This document shows positions 8,703-17,400 of a stretch of DNA of 64,000 nt, one piece after another. A program made the translations under genes and the position numbers. Every line of letters starts with the position of its first letter. The first letter of the stretch is position 1. This stretch comes from Lachnospiraceae bacterium (GTDB taxonomy: Bacteria > Bacillota > Clostridia > Lachnospirales > Lachnospiraceae): NCBI GenBank assembly GCA_910574285.1, contig CAJTAL010000002.1, forward strand, positions 62,001 through 126,000, written 5' to 3'. The notes beneath the pieces are model-generated. The model saw only the letters and a list, made by a program, of their open reading frames with translations, did no database searches and was not told the origin of the DNA.

Positions 8703-10298
8703 ATGTTATTCACATCCTATAGTTTTATTGGATTTATCGGTATCGTATTCCTGTTGTATTATACCCTGCCGCGGAGCTGGCAATGGCCGCTCCTGCTGGC
8801 GGCAAGTTATGTGTTCTACTTTATCGCCAGTCCGTCTTACCTGATTTTTATCGGCGCGACGACGGTCTCTGCCTATGTGGTGAGTCTCAGGCTGGATGCA
8901 TTGAAGGAGGAACAGGATGCTTATATAAAAGCGAATAAGGGTACGCTTACCCGGGAAGAGAAGAAGGCATACAAAGCTTCTGTAAAAGCCAGGCAGTGGA
9001 AATGGCTGCTGCTGTGTCTCCTTTTCAACCTGGGAATTCTGGCTGTATTGAAGTACACGAATTTTGTAATCGCCAACTTTAACGGGATATTGAGCGCTTT
9101 CGGAAGCGGCGGGCAGATCTCATTTGTAGACCTGGTGCTGCCGATGGGAATCTCGTTCTACACTTTTCAGACTATGGGTTACATCATAGATGTATACCGC
9201 GGGACAAGCCGTGCGGAGAAGAATCTGTTCAGGCTTGCGCTGTTCGTGTCCTTCTTCCCCCAGTTGGTACAGGGGCCGATCAGCAGATATCATGATCTGG
9301 CAAGATCGCTTTATGAAAGACATGATTTTAATACAAAGACCGTATCTTATGGGCTTTACCGTATCTTATGGGGATATTTTAAGAAAGCAGTGGTTGCGGA
9401 CCGGATTCTGACTGCCGTGAATACGATTATCCAGGATCCGGATACTTACCAGGGCGGGTTTGTGTTCGTGGGTATGATGTTCTATGCATTAGAATTGTAT
9501 GCCGATTTTACCGGCGGTATCGATATCACCATCGGTATCGCGGAGACCATGGGCATCACTGTGACAGAGAATTTTCAGCGCCCTTATCTTTCGAAGAATA
9601 TAAAAGAATACTGGAATAGATGGCATATCACCATGGGAACCTGGTTCACGGATTATATCTTCTACCCGATCTCTGTGTGTAAACCTATGCTTAGGCTCTC
9701 CCGGTTCTCCCGTGCGAGATTCGGCGATATCATCGGGAAACGTGTGCCGGTATATCTGTCCTCTTTCGCAGTATGGTTTACAACAGGAATCTGGCATGGG
9801 GCGAGTTGGAACTTTATCGTATGGGGGTTGATGAATTTTGTAGTCATCATGATCTCGCAGGAGTGTGAGCCTCTCTATCAGAAGTTTCATAATAAGTTTG
9901 ATGTAAAAGAGAATAAATGGTATGGATTTATTGAGATTATTCGTACAATCTTTTTGATGAGCAGCCTGCGTATGTTTGACTGTTACCGTGACGTACCGCT
10001 TACATTCCGGATGTTTGGCAATATGTTTACGCATTTCCGGCTGCGGGATCTGAATGCGGAAGCATTCCTGGGACTAGGACTTACCGGGGCTGATTATGTT
10101 CTGCTGTTTGTCTGCCTTATCCTGCTTGTATCAGTCAGCCTGATACAGGAAAAGAAAGGAAGTGTGAGGGATCTGATCTATGCGGCTCCCGAGCTGTGTC
10201 GATATGCGGTATTCTTCCTGCTGATCCTGGCGGTTGTTATCTTCGGCGCTTACGGAATCGGTTTCGACCAGAGTCAGTTTATATATAATCAATTCTAG
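8703..10298 (+). CDS. DltB-like MBOAT acyltransferase
   Basis: The 531-residue membrane protein has about eleven hydrophobic segments and the MBOAT signature WHGASWNF with the catalytic His at 365. An upstream YWNRWHITMGTWFTDYIFYP block is characteristic of DltB/AlgI proteins. It is longer than typical DltB (about 400) because of extra helices and a charged cytoplasmic loop at residues 62-100. MBOATs of this class move an acyl group from a carrier protein across the membrane to an envelope acceptor. It sits between the carrier gene and the SGNH-like gene, so it is probably the transfer step of this pathway. Confidence 0.88.
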   Translation: MLFTSYSFIGFIGIVFLLYYTLPRSWQWPLLLAASYVFYFIASPSYLIFIGATTVSAYVVSLRLDALKEEQDAYIKANKGTLTREEKKAYKASVKARQWKWLLLCLLFNLGILAVLKYTNFVIANFNGILSAFGSGGQISFVDLVLPMGISFYTFQTMGYIIDVYRGTSRAEKNLFRLALFVSFFPQLVQGPISRYHDLARSLYERHDFNTKTVSYGLYRILWGYFKKAVVADRILTAVNTIIQDPDTYQGGFVFVGMMFYALELYADFTGGIDITIGIAETMGITVTENFQRPYLSKNIKEYWNRWHITMGTWFTDYIFYPISVCKPMLRLSRFSRARFGDIIGKRVPVYLSSFAVWFTTGIWHGASWNFIVWGLMNFVVIMISQECEPLYQKFHNKFDVKENKWYGFIEIIRTIFLMSSLRMFDCYRDVPLTFRMFGNMFTHFRLRDLNAEAFLGLGLTGADYVLLFVCLILLVSVSLIQEKKGSVRDLIYAAPELCRYAVFFLLILAVVIFGAYGIGFDQSQFIYNQF

Positions 10299-10311
10299 GA
10301 GGAACATACTT

Positions 10312-11382
10312 ATGATAAAACGTAAGAGACTGCCCGGATGGGCTGGGAAAGCCGCGCTCTTTCTCGCCGTGCTTCTTGTCACGCTGTTCTTCCTGCAGAG
10401 GCTTCTGATGCCCAAATATATGTCGGATATCGTGGAAGGGGCGCTGACAGCCGAGTACTATGAAGAGACCACGGAGCATGAAGTCCTCTTTGTCGGGGAC
10501 TGTGAAGTCTACGAGAATTTTTCGCCTATTACCTTATATGAAGAATACGGAATCAGCAGTTACATCCGCGGTTCCGCACAGCAGTTGGCCTGGCAGTCTT
10601 ATTATCTGCTGGAGGATACGCTCCGCTATGAGACTCCTAAGGCTGTTGTTTTTAACGTGCTGGCGCTTAAATATGACGAGCCCCAGAGTGAAGCCTATAA
10701 TCGTATGACCATCGACGGAATGAAGTTCTCGAAGACGAAGCTTAATGCCGTCAAAGCGTCTATGACGGACAGGGAGAATATGCTGGATTACATATTTCCA
10801 ATTCTGCGATACCACTCCCGCTGGTCTGATTTATCCGGAGAAGATGTAAAATACATGTTCCGCAAAGACAAGATATCCCATAACGGGTATTATATGCGGA
10901 TAGATGTAAGACCGGTCAAGGAATTTCCGGAACCGGATATCCTGGCAGACTATACGCTGGGCAGTTATGCCATGGGATATCTGGATAAGATGCGGGAATT
11001 GTGCGAGGAGAAAGGGATTGCGCTGATCCTGGTCAAGTCGCCGAGCCTCTTCCCGCACTGGTATGATGAATGGGATGAGCAGATCGCCGCGTATGCGAAA
11101 GAATATGGTCTTGATTACTTTAATTATGAGAAGCTGGCTGACGCGGTGGGGATTGACTACAATACAGACACTTATGACGCAGGGCTGCACATGAACCTTG
11201 CCGGCGCGGAAAAGCTTTCCGGCTATTTCGGCCAATATCTGAAAGAGAACTATGAACTTACAGATTACAGGGACGATCCGCAATACCAGGAAGTTTATGC
11301 CGAAAAGATCCGGTTCTATGAGGATATGGAAGCGGCTCAGCGGAAAGAACTGGAGGAATACGGGGAAATCGTAAGCTATTAA
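10312..11382 (+). CDS. DltD/SGNH-like membrane-anchored protein with Cys at nucleophile position
   Basis: I start at the ATG at 10312, which follows AGGAGG at a good distance; an in-frame ATG at 10234 lies inside the MBOAT gene. The 356-residue protein has an N-terminal membrane anchor (about 10-30) and an extracytoplasmic SGNH-like fold. Block I reads FVGDCEVYENF, so Cys64 stands where SGNH enzymes have Ser. The C-terminal block has Asp289 and His293 in YDAGLHMN, the usual DxxH. It completes the Dlt-like set, in the position of dltD. Whether it transfers or removes an acyl group is unknown. Confidence 0.8.
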   Translation: MIKRKRLPGWAGKAALFLAVLLVTLFFLQRLLMPKYMSDIVEGALTAEYYEETTEHEVLFVGDCEVYENFSPITLYEEYGISSYIRGSAQQLAWQSYYLLEDTLRYETPKAVVFNVLALKYDEPQSEAYNRMTIDGMKFSKTKLNAVKASMTDRENMLDYIFPILRYHSRWSDLSGEDVKYMFRKDKISHNGYYMRIDVRPVKEFPEPDILADYTLGSYAMGYLDKMRELCEEKGIALILVKSPSLFPHWYDEWDEQIAAYAKEYGLDYFNYEKLADAVGIDYNTDTYDAGLHMNLAGAEKLSGYFGQYLKENYELTDYRDDPQYQEVYAEKIRFYEDMEAAQRKELEEYGEIVSY

Positions 11383-11437
11383 TTCAATTATTAATGCGGC
11401 GATATTCCATAGATACTATAGTTTAAGGAGGAAGACA

Positions 11438-11947
11438 ATGAAAAACATGAGAAGAATTCTTACAGTGGCAGTGTTGGTTATGGTTCTTGGTCTGACCGCA
11501 TGCGGCGGTTCAGATAAGGGAGGTTCGTCCAAGACCTCATCGGGCGGGGGATACACGTTTACCAGCGGGTCCACAAAGATCGAGATGAGTTCTGACGCGG
11601 CTAAGGTTGTAGACGAACTGGGCGAGGCGGATGAATATTTTGAATCTGAAAGCTGTGCTTTTGAAGGTCTCGACAAAGTATATACCTATCCGGGGTTCAA
11701 ACTGAATACCTATCCGAAGGACGATAAGGATTATGTACTGTCTGTCGTGTTCATGGATGATACGGTTTCCACAGACGAAGGTATCAGCATCGGCAGTACT
11801 AAGGATGAAGTGACAGAGGCTTACGGAGACGCCTCAGAAGAATCAGCGTCCAAACTGGTCTATGAGAAGGGGGATACCGAACTCGTTATCGGACTTAGCG
11901 GGGACAGTGTATCGTCAGTGGAGATTGGTGCGAATGTGGAAAAATAA
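11438..11947 (+). CDS. Small secreted lipoprotein
   Basis: The 169-residue product has a lipoprotein signal peptide: a basic start, a hydrophobic stretch and the lipobox LTAC with the lipidated Cys near residue 22, then a Gly/Ser/Lys linker. The remainder is an acidic domain of about 130 residues with SIGSTKDEVTEAYGD, a phrase common in small Lachnospiraceae lipoproteins of unknown role. An AAGGAGG site lies 8 bases before the ATG. No terminator is seen between the SGNH-like gene and this one, so cotranscription is possible, but it is not evidently part of the Dlt-like pathway. Confidence 0.8.
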   Translation: MKNMRRILTVAVLVMVLGLTACGGSDKGGSSKTSSGGGYTFTSGSTKIEMSSDAAKVVDELGEADEYFESESCAFEGLDKVYTYPGFKLNTYPKDDKDYVLSVVFMDDTVSTDEGISIGSTKDEVTEAYGDASEESASKLVYEKGDTELVIGLSGDSVSSVEIGANVEK

Positions 11948-11991
11948 GTGCCGGAAACACCTTAAGACTTTCTGAAAATTCCCTAAACTCC

Positions 11992-12020
11992 TTGACAAAT
12001 ATTTTCATGATGACTATAAT
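11992..12020 (+). promoter_or_regulatory. Consensus sigma-A promoter of the valS T-box leader
   Basis: Perfect TTGACA (11992-11997) and perfect TATAAT (12015-12020) with a 17-base spacer, immediately upstream of the T-box leader. Confidence 0.9.
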
Positions 12021-12039
12021 CCTGTTTAAAGTTTATAGC

Positions 12040-12364
12040 ATAAAGGCATGGAAGAAGAGGAGTACGCATAAGTTCGTTCTGACAGAGAGGGCGCCCGGGG
12101 AGACCGCGGACAGTGATTCTGGTTTCCTGAGGCTGAGAGACGCTCAAGGACAGAGGTGCGGAAGGTAGCTTCGGAGCCGGATGGCTGAACCTTCGGATAC
12201 CGCGGATACAGAGGGGGCGGTTTTGCGCAAGCGTAGGTCATCCCGGAGTCGTTCCCGTTATAGAATAAGATGAGATATGGAAGAGTTTCTTCTATATAAA
12301 TAAAGGTGGTACCGCGATTCGACATGTACGATCGCCCTTTACAGCGTAAAGGGCGGTTTTTTTC
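12040..12364 (+). promoter_or_regulatory. T-box leader controlling valS
   Basis: The roughly 325-base leader ends with the T-box sequence GGTGGTACCGCG (12305-12316) and a strong terminator: CGCCCTTTAC (12333-12342) pairs with GTAAAGGGCG (12346-12355), followed by seven T. T-boxes sense uncharged tRNA and allow readthrough into a matching synthetase gene, here valS. By position the specifier should be a Val codon; GTA at 12165-12167 is a candidate, but I could not fold stem I reliably enough to assign it. It is fed by a consensus promoter. Confidence 0.9.
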
Positions 12365-12425
12365 GCCCTTGCAGATATATTTTCACAGATACATTCTAAA
12401 AGGAAAGAGAAGGAGAAGAAGCACG

Positions 12426-15083
12426 ATGAGCCAGAATCTTGAGACAACTTACAATCCGAAAGAGATTGAACCGAAACTATATGAGAAATGGTGTGAGAAT
12501 AAGTATTTCCACGCCGAGGTGGACAGAAGCAGAAAACCGTTCACGACGGTAATGCCGCCGCCGAATATCACAGGCAAGCTGCACATGGGTCATGCTCTTG
12601 ACAATACCATGCAGGACATTATTATCCGCTACAAGAGGATGCAGGGATTTAACACCTTATGGGTGCCGGGAACGGATCATGCGGCTATTTCCACAGAAGT
12701 GAAGGTAACGAACCAACTGAAGGAAGAGGGCATAGACAAGAAGGAACTGGGACGGGAGAAGTTTCTCGAAAGGACCTGGCAGTGGAAGGAAGAGTATGCG
12801 GGCACCATCGAGGGACAGCTTAAAAAGTTGGGCGTGTCCTGTGACTGGGACAGGGAACGGTTCACCATGGACGAGGGCTGCTCGAAAGCCGTAGAAGAGG
12901 TATTCATAAGCCTGTACGAGAAGGGATATATTTACAAGGGCTCCCGGATCATCAACTGGTGTCCGGTCTGCAAGACGGCGCTTTCAGACGCGGAGGTCGA
13001 GCACGAAGAACAGGACGGTTTCTTCTGGCATATCAAGTATCCGATCGTAGGTACGGATCAGTTTCTTGAGATCGCAACCACCCGTCCGGAGACTATGCTG
13101 GGGGATACGGCGATCGCGGTTCATCCGGATGACGAGAGATATCAGGATATCGTAGGAAAGACGGCGCTTCTGCCGCTGGTGAACAGAGAGATACCAATCG
13201 TGGCGGATTATTATGTAGATAAAGAATTCGGAACCGGCGCGGTAAAGATCACACCGGCTCATGATCCGAACGATTTCGAGGTGGGCAAGCGCCATGACCT
13301 TCCGGAGATTAATATCATGAACGACGACGCCACCATCAATGAGCAGGGAGGCGTATATGCCGGGATGGAGCGCTACGAGGCGAGAAAGGCGATCGTGAAG
13401 GATCTTGAAGAACAGGGATATCTGGTGAAGATCGTTCCCCATTCTCACAATGTAGGGACTCATGAGAGATGTAAGACGACGGTGGAGCCGCTGATCAAGC
13501 AGCAGTGGTTTGTGAAGATGGATGAGCTGGCGAAGCCTGCCATCGAAGCCATTAAAAAGGGCGAGCTTAAGTTCGTGCCGGAGCGGTTTGATAAGGTATA
13601 TCTGCACTGGCTTGAGAATATCCGTGACTGGTGTATCTCACGGCAGATCTGGTGGGGTCACAGAATTCCGGCGTATTATTGCGATGAGTGCGGTGAGATC
13701 GTGGTATCGAGAGGGATGCCGGAGGTTTGCCCGAAATGCGGATGCAAGCATTTTACCCAGGATGAGGATACGCTGGATACCTGGTTCTCTTCTGCCCTTT
13801 GGCCCTTCTCTACCCTTGGATGGCCGGAACATACGGAGGAGCTGGATTATTTCTATCCGACGGACGTGCTGGTGACAGGATATGACATCATCTTTTTCTG
13901 GGTTGTACGTATGGTATTCTCAGGATATGCCCACACAGGCAAGTCGCCGTTCCATACGGTATTCATCCACGGCTTGATCCGGGACTCTAAAGGGCGTAAG
14001 ATGAGTAAGTCGTTAGGGAACGGAATCGACCCGCTGGAGATCATCGACCAGTACGGAGCGGACGCCCTGCGTATGACGGTGATGACGGGAAATGCGCCCG
14101 GCAACGATATGCGCTTCTACAACGAGAGAGTGGAAGCCAGCAGGAATTTTGCCAATAAGGTGTGGAACGCATCCAGATTTATCCTGATGAATCTGGGAGA
14201 CAAAGAACTGACGGAGCCGGAAGATTTTAAGCTTCGCCCGGGAGACCGCTGGATCTTGTCCCGGTGCAACAATCTGATCAAAGAAGTAACGGAGAATATG
14301 GACAAATTCGAGCTGGGTATCGCGTTGGCCAAGATCTATGATTTCCTGTGGGATGAGTTCTGCGACTGGTACATTGAGCTTGCGAAATACCGTATCTACC
14401 ATGCCGGCGAGGATGAGAAGAGCGCCAACGACGCGCTGTGGACACTGCGGGAGGTGCTTAAGAATTCTTTGAAGCTTCTGCATCCTTATATGCCTTTCGT
14501 ATCGGAAGAGATCTATAGTAAGCTGGTTCCGGAGGAGGAGTCGCTTATGATGTCTGCGTGGCCGGTATATGACGAGAATCGGAATTTCCCGTTGGCCGAG
14601 AATATCGTCGGTCATTTTAAGGAGATCATCCGAGGGGTGCGTAACGTGCGCGCAGAGATGAATGTTCCGAACTCCCGTAAGGCAAAGGTGTATGTGGTTT
14701 GTGAGGATCAGCAGCTCTGTGCGGGGCTTGCGTTCCTGAACAATTCGGCGGTTATGATGGCGGCGGCCAGTGAGTTCATCATCCAGAAGGATAAGACAGG
14801 AATCGCAGAGGACGCCGTATCGATCGTAGTGCCGGACGCTATGGTATATGTTCCGCTTGAAGAATTGATTGATTTTGCCCAGGAGATCGAACGTCTGACG
14901 AAGGAAGAGGCGAGGCTTACCAAGGAGATCGCCAGAGCGCAGGGTATGCTGAATAATGAGAAATTCATAAGTAAAGCTCCGGAAGCTAAGGTACAGGAAG
15001 AGCGTGACAAGCTGGAGAAGTACCGGCAGATGAAGGAGCAGGTAAGAGCCCGTCTTGAGAATCTCAAGGGGAAAGAGCACTAG
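12426..15083 (+). CDS. valS: Valyl-tRNA synthetase
   Basis: Starting at the ATG at 12426 (GAAGGAG upstream), the protein has 885 residues, the normal length for ValRS. It shows the class I signatures PPPNITGKLHMGHALDN (HIGH motif, about residues 42-58) and GRKMSKSLGNGIDP (KMSKS), the editing-domain phrase ATTRPETMLGDTA and a C-terminal coiled coil (about 815-880), typical of ValRS. It charges tRNA-Val in the cytoplasm. The frame is open for 120 more bases upstream, but that part lies across the T-box antiterminator and terminator, so it is not coding. Regulated by the T-box. Confidence 0.97.
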   Translation: MSQNLETTYNPKEIEPKLYEKWCENKYFHAEVDRSRKPFTTVMPPPNITGKLHMGHALDNTMQDIIIRYKRMQGFNTLWVPGTDHAAISTEVKVTNQLKEEGIDKKELGREKFLERTWQWKEEYAGTIEGQLKKLGVSCDWDRERFTMDEGCSKAVEEVFISLYEKGYIYKGSRIINWCPVCKTALSDAEVEHEEQDGFFWHIKYPIVGTDQFLEIATTRPETMLGDTAIAVHPDDERYQDIVGKTALLPLVNREIPIVADYYVDKEFGTGAVKITPAHDPNDFEVGKRHDLPEINIMNDDATINEQGGVYAGMERYEARKAIVKDLEEQGYLVKIVPHSHNVGTHERCKTTVEPLIKQQWFVKMDELAKPAIEAIKKGELKFVPERFDKVYLHWLENIRDWCISRQIWWGHRIPAYYCDECGEIVVSRGMPEVCPKCGCKHFTQDEDTLDTWFSSALWPFSTLGWPEHTEELDYFYPTDVLVTGYDIIFFWVVRMVFSGYAHTGKSPFHTVFIHGLIRDSKGRKMSKSLGNGIDPLEIIDQYGADALRMTVMTGNAPGNDMRFYNERVEASRNFANKVWNASRFILMNLGDKELTEPEDFKLRPGDRWILSRCNNLIKEVTENMDKFELGIALAKIYDFLWDEFCDWYIELAKYRIYHAGEDEKSANDALWTLREVLKNSLKLLHPYMPFVSEEIYSKLVPEEESLMMSAWPVYDENRNFPLAENIVGHFKEIIRGVRNVRAEMNVPNSRKAKVYVVCEDQQLCAGLAFLNNSAVMMAAASEFIIQKDKTGIAEDAVSIVVPDAMVYVPLEELIDFAQEIERLTKEEARLTKEIARAQGMLNNEKFISKAPEAKVQEERDKLEKYRQMKEQVRARLENLKGKEH

Positions 15084-15194
15084 TCCAGCTTGAAAGGACG
15101 GGCTGCCGGAACAAGGTGTTGACTGATTATGTAAAGGAGCGCCGGATATTTTCTGAATATGGACGAAGGTATCCGGCGAACCCAAGGGGAGATT

Positions 15195-17399
15195 ATGAAG
15201 AAGTTTCAGGTGAAGAAGCCAGACATAAAAGGAACATTTCATAAAATAAAGAATATTAAAAAAGAAGATGTGAAGGCATACTGGAAAGCGAAGAAGGAAC
15301 GCCGCGAGAGGATTATCGAAGAGAGACGCAACAGCGCTTTCACACGGAAGATGCAGCCGGTGTACCGGTTCATGAATCGGATATCCCTTGTATTCCATGC
15401 GCTTCTGGCGTGTATGATTAATTATACCATCGAGGCGATATCCAGGCATTCCGCGGTAGAAGCATGGAATTATATGACAGAGACGCCGGTGGTGTTCCTT
15501 TATAATTCGTTTATGATATTTGTTACATTCTCAGTGGTCTATCTGGTCAAGCGGCGGATGTTTGTGCGTATCATCATCAGTGTATTATGGCTGGCGCTGG
15601 GTGTGGCGAACGGTTATATGCTGATGAAGCGTGTGACGCCCTTTAATGCCCAGGATTTTAAGGTGGCGAAAGACGGAATCACGCTGATCAATAACTATTT
15701 TAACGGCGTTGAGCTTGTAGGTCTTGCGGTGGGGATCTCGGCAGTCGTAATCTGGGTGATCTCCATGTGGAGGCGAGGCGGGCAGTACAGCGGTAAGATG
15801 CATCGTCTGTGGGCGCTGGCGGGAGTCGTTGTCTGGTTTGCCATATATGGGATCGTCTCGGATCTGGCTGTAGAGAAGAGGGTTGTATCGACTTACTTCG
15901 GAAATATAGCATTTGCCTATGAGGACTACGGGCTTCCTTATTGCTTTATGGCCAGCGTGTTCAATACCGGTATCACGGAGCCCAACGATTATAACGAAGA
16001 GACGATTGTCAAGATCAGTAATCAGAGAGAGATGACGAAGAATGAAACCGGACGCTCCAAAGAGGAACTGCCGAATATTATCTTCATCCAGCTAGAGTCC
16101 TACTTCGATGTTGCGGAGGCAGAATTCTTCACCACTTCCGAGGATGCATGCCCGAATCTTCATGCTATGTATGAGAATTATTCTTCGGGGTATTTCAAGG
16201 TGCCGTCCATCGGGGCGGGGACTGCGAATACCGAGTTTGAGGTGTTGACAGGGATGAACCTTCGGTATTTCGGTCCCGGGGAATATCCCTATAAGACGGT
16301 TCTTAAGAACCGGGTGAGCGAGAGTGCGGCGACGGCGCTTAGCGCGCTGGGATACGGCACGCATGCCCTTCACAATAACGGAGGGAACTTCTACAGCCGG
16401 GCAAGGGTATTCAATAACACGGGCTTTGACAGTTATACCAGCAAGGAGTTCATGAATATTCTCCAGACGACGGAGAACGGATGGGCGAAGGACGATATCC
16501 TAATCCAGCATATCATGGACGCCATGGATACCACGGAAGGTCAGGACTTTGTGTTTGGGATCAGCGTCCAGGGACACGGAGACTATCCGGAGGAGAAAGT
16601 GATTGAGAATCCGAAGATCCTGGTGGAAGGGATTGAGGATGAAGGGATAAAGAATAAATGGGAATATTATGTGAATCAGGTCTATGAGATGGATGAGTTC
16701 GCGGGCAATCTGGTGAAAGCGGTGGAAGAAAGGCAGGAACCGTCGGTGATTGTATTCTACGGCGACCATCTTCCCACCATGGGTCTTAAAGCAGAGGACT
16801 TAAAGGGACGCTACCTGTATAATACGAATTATGTGATCTGGGATAATATCGGGCTTAAAAAGGAAGACCGGAACATCCCGGCCTATCAGATTATGTCTGA
16901 CGTGCTGGATCGTCTGGATATTCACTCCGGCACTGTGTTTAATTACCACCAGGAGAGAAGGAAGACGAAGAATTACCTGGCCGACTTAGAACTTCTGCAG
17001 TATGACATCCTCTACGGCGAGCAGTATGTCTATGACGGGAAACTCCCGATCACGGAAGGGCATATGGTCATGGGAGTCCGGGATGTGACTCTTAAGAATA
17101 TTATCCCGCACCTGGAAGAGGGGTACAGCCTATACGGCGAGAACTTTACGAAGTCCAGCCGGGTCTATGTCAACGGCGAGCGGCAGAAGACCACGTTCTT
17201 GAATAATACAAGGATCGATCTTCCGGAGACAGAACTTAACGAGGAGGATGTAATCGTGGTATGCCAGTATGGTTCCAGCGACACGCTGTTCCGGAAAGCG
17301 GATGAGTATATTTATCAGGACGGTGAGCTGACCGTACAGGAAGGAACCGCTACGGACAAGACGAGATCGTGGGTAGACCAGCTTGAAGAGGAAGAATAG
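15195..17399 (+). CDS. LTA synthase family (sulfatase-fold) membrane protein
   Basis: I choose ATG 15195, which follows AGGGGAGATT; an in-frame ATG at 15159 has no good ribosome site. The 734-residue protein has a basic cytoplasmic N-terminus, five transmembrane helices (about residues 60-230), and an extracellular alkaline-phosphatase-fold domain. The nucleophile Thr343 lies in GAGTANTEFEVLTG, and QLES, SVQGHGDYP and FYGDHLPTMG give metal-site residues. This is the architecture of lipoteichoic acid synthases, which polymerise glycerol phosphate; the exact polymer here is unproven. A C-terminal extension of about 130 residues follows the catalytic domain. It is just before folC. Confidence 0.87.
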   Translation: MKKFQVKKPDIKGTFHKIKNIKKEDVKAYWKAKKERRERIIEERRNSAFTRKMQPVYRFMNRISLVFHALLACMINYTIEAISRHSAVEAWNYMTETPVVFLYNSFMIFVTFSVVYLVKRRMFVRIIISVLWLALGVANGYMLMKRVTPFNAQDFKVAKDGITLINNYFNGVELVGLAVGISAVVIWVISMWRRGGQYSGKMHRLWALAGVVVWFAIYGIVSDLAVEKRVVSTYFGNIAFAYEDYGLPYCFMASVFNTGITEPNDYNEETIVKISNQREMTKNETGRSKEELPNIIFIQLESYFDVAEAEFFTTSEDACPNLHAMYENYSSGYFKVPSIGAGTANTEFEVLTGMNLRYFGPGEYPYKTVLKNRVSESAATALSALGYGTHALHNNGGNFYSRARVFNNTGFDSYTSKEFMNILQTTENGWAKDDILIQHIMDAMDTTEGQDFVFGISVQGHGDYPEEKVIENPKILVEGIEDEGIKNKWEYYVNQVYEMDEFAGNLVKAVEERQEPSVIVFYGDHLPTMGLKAEDLKGRYLYNTNYVIWDNIGLKKEDRNIPAYQIMSDVLDRLDIHSGTVFNYHQERRKTKNYLADLELLQYDILYGEQYVYDGKLPITEGHMVMGVRDVTLKNIIPHLEEGYSLYGENFTKSSRVYVNGERQKTTFLNNTRIDLPETELNEEDVIVVCQYGSSDTLFRKADEYIYQDGELTVQEGTATDKTRSWVDQLEEEE

Positions 17400-17400
17400 G

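Noticed and set aside
12026-12325. Minus-strand frame over the T-box leader
   Set aside because: The region is a structured RNA leader; the frame is chance.
12306-12425. N-terminal extension of valS
   Set aside because: It crosses the T-box antiterminator and terminator; ATG 12426 has the ribosome site and the family start.
14013-15449. Minus-strand frame of 478 codons antisense to valS and the start of the LTA-synthase-like gene
   Set aside because: valS is unmistakable on the plus strand; the opposite frame is open because of codon bias, has no ribosome site and no recognisable domain.
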